A DNA stretch of 64,000 bases from Rapana venosa (taxonomy: Eukaryota; Mollusca; Gastropoda; Neogastropoda; Muricidae), in contig CM054155.1 of NCBI GenBank assembly GCA_028751875.1, forward strand, positions 57,963,861-58,027,860. The letters are read 5' to 3'. The notes under the pieces are model-generated. The model was not told the origin of the DNA and ran no database searches. It saw nothing but the letters and a program-made list of their open reading frames with translations. A program made the translations under genes and the position numbers. Below, one piece after another: positions 57,930 through 64,000 of this stretch. The stretch's first letter is position 1; every line of letters starts with the position of its first letter.

Positions 57930-58735
57930 TCAAAAATTACAATGTGCATGGCCCTCTTACCAAAACTGGATGATATGTGTTTCATTAGTTTTCTTTTGGC
58001 TTATGATGTTATTTGTTTAACAGAAACTTTTGTTGCAACTGATTTTGTGTCTTCAATTTTTCATGATTACTTATTATTCACTTCAAAAGCAGAAAACAAA
58101 TCACATCAAGGGAGATACTCAGGGGGGGTAATTTTTTATGATAAGGAAATCACTGGCATCCTATATTGAACATATTTTTGTCGAAACTGATAATACTATA
58201 ACTAAAAAAGATGCATAAAGATTTGTTTTGGCACAGACAAGGACATTATCTTAGTAGGCACATACATTCCTCCATACGATTCACCTTTTTGGAGAACTAA
58301 ACATGAGGTGTAAGGTATGGAAACTCTGGAACAATGTTATTCTGGACCTTCAAAGTACTTATGATGATTTTTACCTTTAAACCAAAACGGGAGATTTCAA
58401 TGCACGAACAGCATCTGAAAATTATTGAAAACCAATGAAAATGAGAATTTGAGAACCTACAATGGTCCCACCAATTCTAAAATACCAAGAAAATCTCATG
58501 ATTTGCACACAAACATATTGGTAATCAATTGCCTTGAACTGTGCAACATGTTTGATTGTGTCATCTTAAACGGACTTTGTGACTCAGATTTTGATGATAG
58601 TTGCACATTCATATCTCCTTTAGGCTCAAGCACTGTGGACTAATTTTATAATGTCTTTTGAATTATTCATGTCTGTTAAAGTACCCTTTTTGATAGTCGA
58701 AAGCTTAACAGAAAACCCGACCACTTACCATTAGC
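57930..58735 (+). pseudogene. LINE family B endonuclease
   Basis: This domain would cut chromosomal DNA to prime reverse transcription. The open stretch 57942-58169 reads KLDDMCFISFLLAYDVICLT, then ETF, giving the catalytic-Glu motif LTETF, and later HQGRYSGGV. After frameshifts, GTYIPPYDSPFW lies near 58257-58295, GDFNART at about 58390-58410 (conserved Asp/Asn), SHDLHTNI near 58495, and LNGLCDSDFDDSCTFISPLG at 58566-58626. A stop follows SSTVD, and PDHLPL at about 58716-58733 carries the catalytic DH. All key blocks are visible but in several frames, so it cannot be expressed as one protein as read. Confidence 0.85.
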
Positions 58736-58883
58736 ATGAAATTAGAGGTTACAGAATTTTATTTCAAAAACACAGGAACTCCAGAATGAAAGGGAATCTT
58801 ATTATAAATTAGTGTGGAGCCAAACAAAAGGGAAAACAAATATCTAAATGCGCTAAAAAAGCAGGGACATTCACGACAGACTT

Positions 58884-59321
58884 TTGATAGCTACAAACAC
58901 CCTTGAGGAAAATGTAGAAACTGCTCTAGACATGTTTACCAAGTGTTTGAAAGATGCAAGCGAATGCATGTCTAGAAGGATTTCAGTGAACAGTACAAAG
59001 AGATCTGAATGGTTTGATAATGAATGTGGACTTGCGAAAAAAGAAAGCAGAAAGATGCTAAACTGTTTTCGCTCCACCAGAAAGGAAGAAGATCGGATTG
59101 TTTATGTCGAGAAAAGAAAACTGTACAAAAAGCTATTAAAATCTAAAAAGCAAGATTATAGAAAGCAAAAGGCTGAATCATTAGCTAAGAGTGTTAACAG
59201 TTCATCACAGTTCTGGAAAGAGGTTAGAAAAATGGGATGTGGGAATGGTGAAAAGATATATAATAATATAAGTACTGAGAAGTGGTTTAATCACTTTAAA
59301 GGTGTTTTTAAAAAAACATGA
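58884..59321 (+). pseudogene. LINE family B endonuclease-RT linker
   Basis: This is an open stretch of 145 residues, lysine- and glutamate-rich and probably helical (for example RKEEDRIVYVEKRKLYKKLL). It contains WFDNECGLAKKESRKML and ends in WFNHFKGVFKKT. These blocks join the endonuclease to the RT in the intact protein. The frame ends only because of a shift at the run of A at 59309-59316. The next frame (from 59302) continues the same protein with LKKHDESDKP. The first methionine is internal to the original protein and is not a real start. Confidence 0.83.
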
Positions 59322-60297
59322 TGAAAGTGATAAACCCAGTGATATTTCAGCGGACCTAATGGAAGATGCCGATCACACATTAAATAAAGATATATCAGAG
59401 GATGAAGTAAAAGAAGCAATTCGAAAACTAAAACTGAGAAAGGCAAGTGGTATAGATGACATATCAGCTGAGATGTTAAAAACTGGTGACAAAATTGTAA
59501 TAACGTTTTTGGTCAGATTATTTAATATAATCTTTTCATCTGGTATTTATCCCAAAGAGTGGTCCAAGGCCATAATTATACCAATCCACAAAAAAGGAGA
59601 CCACGATAACGTTGACAATTACAGGGGAGTTTCCCTCTTAAGTATTATATCTAAGTGTTATACATCTATCTTAAATTCAAGACTTTATAAATGGCTAGAA
59701 AGTAATCATATGATTTCAGAAAGTCAGGCAGGATTCAGGAAAGGATACTCAACTGTGGATCAGATATTCAACGTATATGCAGTTGTTCAGAAATGCATGC
59801 AAAAAAGGGGGAGAAAATTATATGTTGCTTTTGTTGACTTTAGGAAAGCATTCGATTCTGTTCACCATGATAAGCTTCTTGAATGTATGAAAAAACAAGG
59901 TGTGAAAGGAAAATTTATGGTATGCTTGAAATCAATGTATTGTGCATTACTGTCATGTGTGCGTGCAAACAATGAGTTTACAGAATTTTTTGAATGTCCA
60001 CTTGGTGTAAGGCAAGGTTGCGTCCTGAGCCCTACATTATTCTCTATTTTTATAAATCAGCTGGCTGACCACATGAATGCTGAAGGTAAGCATGGCATAC
60101 AAATGCTTCCAGGTGGTATTGAGTTGTTTATCTTACTTTTTGCCGATGATGTGGCTTTGTTATCAACGACTCCAGGTGGCCTTCAAAATCAACTAAATGT
60201 ATTACATAGATGCTGTAAGGAAATGAAATTAAATGTTAATACTGAAAAAACAAAAGTCATGGTTTTTAGAAAAGGGGGGTTACTTAGGCCAGCATGA
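59302..60297 (+). CDS. LINE family B reverse transcriptase domain, intact frame
   Basis: An uninterrupted frame of 331 residues covers the RT fingers and palm. Motifs in order: KASGIDDISAEMLK (about 48-61), IIPIHKKGDHDNVDNYRGVS (about 92-111), SQAGFRKGYSTVDQIF (about 141-156), FVDFRKAFDSV with the first catalytic Asp at 179, GVRQGCVLSPTLFS (235-248), and FADDVALLS with the catalytic pair Asp282-Asp283. All RT catalytic aspartates are present. The listed start is simply the first Met in frame after a frameshift at an A run near 59312. The true protein began far upstream in the endonuclease. The stop after LLRPA is probably a local mutation, because homologous sequence continues beyond it. It is part of a retroelement, not a host gene. 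Confidence 0.9.
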   Translation: MFLKKHDESDKPSDISADLMEDADHTLNKDISEDEVKEAIRKLKLRKASGIDDISAEMLKTGDKIVITFLVRLFNIIFSSGIYPKEWSKAIIIPIHKKGDHDNVDNYRGVSLLSIISKCYTSILNSRLYKWLESNHMISESQAGFRKGYSTVDQIFNVYAVVQKCMQKRGRKLYVAFVDFRKAFDSVHHDKLLECMKKQGVKGKFMVCLKSMYCALLSCVRANNEFTEFFECPLGVRQGCVLSPTLFSIFINQLADHMNAEGKHGIQMLPGGIELFILLFADDVALLSTTPGGLQNQLNVLHRCCKEMKLNVNTEKTKVMVFRKGGLLRPA

Positions 60298-61201
60298 GCA
60301 ATGGATTTTTGACGGTAAAAAACTAGATGTTGTAATAATTATTGTTATTTAGGGTTTAATTTTACGACAATGATCAGCATGAAGAAAGGAACTGAACATC
60401 TAGCAACTAAGGGCAAGAAGGCAGCTGTGCAACTGAATAAAGCCTTCCAAAAATATAAGGAAATGACTGTTATTACGTTATTTAAAATATTGGATGCTAA
60501 AATACAATCTTGTTTTTACTTTATGCATCCGAAATTTGGGGTTTAACCAAGCTAGATCATTTAGAAAAGGTACATATGTTAGTCTGTAAAAGATTCCTGG
60601 GTGTTCCAGTAAAAACCCAAATAAGATGATTTATGGTGATTTGGGGAGATATCCTCTATATGTTAATTCTTGTGTTTCTGCATTGCGATATTGGTTTAGG
60701 CTGTTACAAATGGAAACTAAAAGACTACCCTACAAGGCTTATCAGATGTTGCTTAACCTAGATAGAAATGGGAAGAATTGCTGGTAACAAAAGTAAGAGT
60801 AATTTTAATGTCAGACAGGTTTTCAGTTTGTCTGGGTGCAGCAAGGCGTGGGGATGTTAAAGCTTTCTTACGTCTATTTAAGCAGAGACTTGTTGATACC
60901 TTCATACAAGAGTGGTTTTCCACAATTGAAGATCGCAATAGATGATAATGACTATAGATCATTTAAAACCATTTTTGAAAGAGAAAAATACATAAATGAC
61001 ATTGATACCTACTGCTTAGGGTGCGTGTCTCAAGTACGATTTAATGTCCTGCCACTAAATGCAAATGTGCATCGTTACAGCGATTCTCTGCAAAACAAAA
61101 ACTGTCCTTTTTGTATGTCAGTCACCGAAGACGAACAGCATTTTCTCTTTGATTGCCCCATGTATTCGGATCTTAGAAATAAATTCTTGGTAATTTACTA
61201 A
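60298..61201 (+). pseudogene. LINE family B thumb and C-terminal region
   Basis: Past the stop at 60295-60297 the homologous protein continues in shifting frames: MKKGTEHLATKGKKAAVQLN and KAFQKYKEMTV (about 60380-60467), KILDAKIQ, a KRFLGVPVKT-like block near 60590-60615, and FLRLFKQRLVDTFIQEWFST near 60868-60928. The last open frame (60836-61201) reads DNDYRSFKTIFEREKYINDI and ends with CPFCMSVTEDEQHFLFDCPM, a C-x2-C-x8-H-x4-C motif that could bind zinc or nucleic acid. The element's stop is at about 61199-61201. The same region is present in the fragments at 39783, 45680 and 48946. Confidence 0.83.
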
Positions 61202-61614
61202 AGTTCCCTTCCATATGTTGCTGCAAGTATCAAATATCACAAGATGCACAGTGTCTCCCGATATGTCTTCCACTCAGTTAACAGAAGAAAGAGATGTATT
61301 ATATAAATTTAGCATATGTTATTGAGGTTGTTTTGTGAGCTTGGCTGATTGATTATTTTTTCCTTTTGATAGTGCACTCAAGATGTCTTGAATTTACATC
61401 CTGGGTCAAGCACAGGTTTATGTTGCACCATGTTAGTTCCTTTTCAATGTAATTTTGGTTTCAATGTTACATGCCAATTTTTCTGTTTCTAAGTTGGATT
61501 GCTGTATGTTTTGAAATCTAGCAACATGTTCCTGTAGTACTATACCCATTTCCCCAGCTAGTTATATTGTAGACTAAGGCCGAAGTACCTTTAAATTGCT
61601 TCACAGTTCTCTCT
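61202..61614 (+). other. LINE family B 3' UTR and terminus
   Basis: This is AT-rich sequence with no open frame. GACTAAGGCCGAAGTACC lies at about 61572-61589, followed by a short TTCTCTCTCTC stretch. Unlike the tail at 62530, no AATAAA follows the motif directly. Confidence 0.65.
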
Positions 61615-61841
61615 CTCAAGGATGATGCAGATATTACAGGTGGTCTGACGATGATACGATAATGGATGAAAGTTGATGAGATTAGGTAGATGTTAATATA
61701 GTGATGATGATATGGATGTTGTTGAAGATGGTGAGGTAGAGGTTAAGGGTTATGATGGTGACAATTATGTAAGTATTGATGGGGTTGATGCTGATGTGGT
61801 TGATGAAAATGGTGATGATGTTACAGATGGGAAGACGAGAA

Positions 61842-61873
<32 letters not shown>

Positions 61874-62435
61874 TTTTTGTGTGCGCGCGCGCGCGTGTGT
61901 TTTGGAAAAACTGAAAATGAAAAAAAAATTTTTCCTTTTTATTATTTATCTATTTATTTTCGAAAGGACGATGATGATGTAGATGTTTGGGAGGAGGATG
62001 GCGATGATGATGGAAATGTTGGAGGTGATGTTGATGTAGATGCTGAAGGTGACGATGGTGGTGATGGTAACGATGGCGTGGTTGTTGAAGGTGATAGTGG
62101 TGGCGATAACTATGATGGAGATGTCAAAGATGAAGATGATGACAATGATGTATATATTGAAGATAACGATGAAAACGAGATGAAGATGATGATTATGACC
62201 ATGATGCAGAGATTGAAGATGATAATCGTGACGAAATGACTATACAGTTGTAGAAGATGGTGATAGCGTAGATGATGAAGATGATGATGTTGATAATGAT
62301 GATGTAGAGGATGAAAGTAATGATGGTTATGTTGATATACTGGCTGCAGCTGCTGCTATAGGTAATGAAGATGCGGATGGTGATGATTATGTAAATGCTG
62401 AAGATGATGATGGGGATGATGATGACTAATGCTGT
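61615..62435 (+). repeat. (GAT)n-derived array encoding Asp-rich frames
   Basis: GATGATGAT, GATGTTGATG and GGTGATGATG units dominate. The frame 61712-62239 is Asp/Val/Gly-rich and is interrupted by the GT run, which argues against a real acidic protein. It matches 56101-57260 in reverse complement, with the degree of decay higher in that other copy. Confidence 0.88.
61841..61902 (+). repeat. (GT)n / (GC)n microsatellite
   Basis: A (GT)n run of about 28 bases, an interruption, then GCGCGCGCGC and GTGTGT sit inside the GAT array. Confidence 0.93.
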
Positions 62436-62499
62436 ATGCCTGCAGAATTGAAAATGTGAAATGGATATAAACGTTTTTTGCTATGTCTTCCTCCCACCT

Positions 62500-62575
62500 T
62501 CCCCAAACATGTTTTGTATAGTGACCCAAGGCCGAAGTACAATAAAAACTTTTCAGTGTTCAGTGTTCAGTGTTC
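62500..62575 (+). mobile_element. LINE-like 3' tail with AATAAA and (TTCAGTG)n
   Basis: GGCCGAAGTACAATAAAAAC (62531-62550) carries the family B end motif and a polyadenylation-like AATAAA. It is followed by about three copies of TTCAGTG and then directly by CT satellite. The sequence on its left is the GAT array, not LINE coding sequence. It may be a deleted LINE or a non-autonomous element that uses the family B tail. Confidence 0.75.
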
Positions 62576-63006
62576 TCTCTCTTTCTTCTCCACCTTCTCT
62601 CTCTATCCCGCACTCTCTCTCTCCCTCTCTCTTCTCTCTCTCTCTCTCTCTCCTCTCTTCTCCACCTCTCTCTCTCTCTTCTCCACCTCTCTCTCTCTCT
62701 TTTCCACCCTCTCTCTTTTCTCTTCTCCCACCCTCTCTCTTTCTCTCTTTCTCCACCCTCTTTCTCTATCTCTTTTCACCTCCACTCTCTCTCTCTCTCT
62801 CTTCTCCACCCTCTCACTCCTCCACTCTCTCTCTCTCTTCTCTCTCTACTCACTCTCACTCCACCCTCTCACTCCTCCACCTCTCTCTCACACTCTCAAC
62901 TCTCTCTCTCTCTCCTCTCATCTCCACCCTCTCCTCCTCTCCTCTACTCTCTCTCTCTCCCTTCTCCACCCTCCTCTCTCTCTTCTCCACATCTCTCTCT
63001 CCTACT

Positions 63007-63037
<31 letters not shown>

Positions 63038-63212
63038 TCTCCACCCTCTCACTCTCCACCTCTCTCTCCTCTCACTCTCTCTCTCTCCCTTCTCCCTCCT
63101 CTCTCTCTCTTCTCCCATCTCTCTCTCTCTCTCTCTCATCTCTCTCCACCCTCTCTCTCTCTCCTCCACTCCCCTCTCTCCTTCTCCACCCTCTCTCTTT
63201 TTCATCCACTCT

Positions 63213-63249
<37 letters not shown>

Positions 63250-63490
63250 TCCTCCACCCTCTGTCTCTTTCTACTCTCTCTCTACTTCTCTTCTCCACCC
63301 TTCTCTCTCTTCTCTCATCTCTCTCTCTTTTCCTCCACTCTCTCTCCTCTCCTCTCTCTCTTTCCATCCTCTCTCTTCTCTCATTCTCTCTTTCTAACTT
63401 CCCCACCCTCCTCTCTCTCTCTCTCTGTCTCTCTCTCTTTCTCTCTCTTCTCTCTTCCCCCCCCTCTCCTCCCTCTCTCTTTCTTTACTG
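62576..63490 (-). repeat. CT-rich minisatellite block
   Basis: This is the cleanest of the CT blocks, with (CT)5-20 runs punctuated by TTCTCCACC or CTCCACC. It keeps very long S/L/P frames open on plus in several registers, up to 365 residues. These are repeat products. It starts immediately after the (TTCAGTG)n tail. Confidence 0.96.
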
Positions 63491-64000
63491 TTTCATATTT
63501 TCCAGTTTTTATTTCTTTTTATTTTGGTATTATTGTTTATTTCATACATGACATATAATGTGAACGAGTATAATCAAAAATTAGTTGTTGCTGTGATCGC
63601 GTACTGTTTTGAGAATTATATAATTATTTAATATTATCTCTGAAATACAACACACACTATTCTCTCTGTATCTCTGTCTCTGTCTCTCTCTTGCTTTATA
63701 CGTTTTGCTTATAGTTTTTGTGTTTCCTGATGAAGGATATCATACTCTATATTTTCATATATTTTATTGGCTTGTTGGCTGTACTTTAGTCTTAATGACC
63801 CCAAAAAAAAAACCCCCCAAAACCCCCAAAAACCCCCAAAAAAAAAAAAAAAAAAAAAAATATTCATTTTAAAATTTTCCAATTTGTTTTTTTAAAATTT
63901 TGGTTTTTAATTTTCCCCAAAAAAAATTTTCAAAGAACAAATGGGAAAAATTTTTTTTTTTTAATTTAACCCCCCCCCAATTTTTTTTAAACCCCCTTTT
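63491..64000. other. AT-rich DNA ending in homopolymers
   Basis: 63491-63800 is unremarkable AT-rich sequence with a short CT run at 63660-63695. From about 63800 to the end the sequence is A, C and T homopolymers, again suggesting poor consensus. No gene is supported. Confidence 0.55.

Larger units (their letters stand above)
57490..61600 (+). mobile_element. Near-full-length LINE family B
   Basis: About 4.1 kb of plus-strand non-LTR retrotransposon. It comprises a 5' region (57490-57930, possible remnant of a first ORF or leader), an apurinic-type endonuclease (57930-58730), a linker, RT (59302-60297), a C-terminal region with a cysteine/histidine motif (to 61201), a 3' UTR, and the terminal motif ACTAAGGCCGAAGTAC (about 61573-61588). 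It is the best preserved element in the window, with only scattered stops and frameshifts. The clade is uncertain (L1/Tx1, Ingi or I-like). The 5' end is set only by the change from AC-rich spacer. Confidence 0.87.

Noticed and set aside
61712..62239. An acidic Asp-rich protein of 175 residues
   Set aside because: It is a GAT microsatellite frame interrupted by a GT run and lies next to a LINE-like tail. No start or splice context was seen.
62461..63558. A 365-residue Ser/Leu/Pro-rich open frame
   Set aside because: It lies almost wholly in CT satellite and is open in parallel frames, so it is a repeat product rather than a membrane or secreted protein.
1..64000. tRNA genes, telomeric repeats, LTR pairs and DNA-transposon terminal inverted repeats
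   Set aside because: I looked for cloverleaf boxes, TTAGGG runs, paired LTR-like direct repeats and short TIRs and saw nothing convincing. A computational scan would be needed to exclude decayed copies.

Overview
The window looks like intergenic, repeat-dominated nuclear DNA from an animal, most likely a marine invertebrate. A gastropod or other mollusc is my best guess from the mix of LINE families, GA/CT satellite and GT microsatellites, but nothing here fixes the species. I found no intact host gene, no operon-like layout, no rRNA operon and no CRISPR array. The coding remains I can defend are fragments of non-LTR retrotransposons.

Layout. 1-5040 is a purine-rich GA minisatellite. 5330-7400 is a degenerate tandem repeat of about 35 bases. 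7400-11940 is mostly single-copy sequence with GT- and GA-rich patches. 11944-13690 is a clean 24-base minisatellite, followed by three 66-base repeats and a 500-base assembly gap. After the gap comes a 56-base minisatellite with a built-in palindrome, then a broken minus-strand CR1/L2/Rex1-like LINE (15005-17150). 17160-36686 is poor-quality, homopolymer-smeared sequence. It contains a large direct duplication (about 19500-25160 matching about 27590-34130) that includes AT-rich tandem repeats, a SINE-like segment, a 15-base minisatellite, GT-rich DNA and a minus-strand RTE-like LINE (family A). A second 500-base gap follows.

From 37187 to the end, CT-rich satellite blocks alternate with plus-strand LINE pieces. 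Three pieces belong to family B or close relatives and are truncated in the same RT/thumb region (39783, 45682, 48946). A near-full-length family A copy (about 41000-44065) appears to be nested in the first of these. A near-full-length family B copy (about 57490-61600) carries endonuclease, RT and C-terminal regions, and its central RT frame is intact. It is flanked by two inverted copies of a composite unit: GAT array, LINE-like 3' tail, then GA/CT satellite. A minus-strand 5S-rRNA-like segment lies near 53883-54000.

How the parts relate. The LINEs encode, or once encoded, the machinery for target-primed reverse transcription. The other repeats are satellites, tails or possible non-autonomous passengers. 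I see no clearly new biological system. The most noteworthy signals are the LINE-satellite association, the inverted composite units, the hairpin minisatellite, and the large duplication, which may be an assembly artefact.
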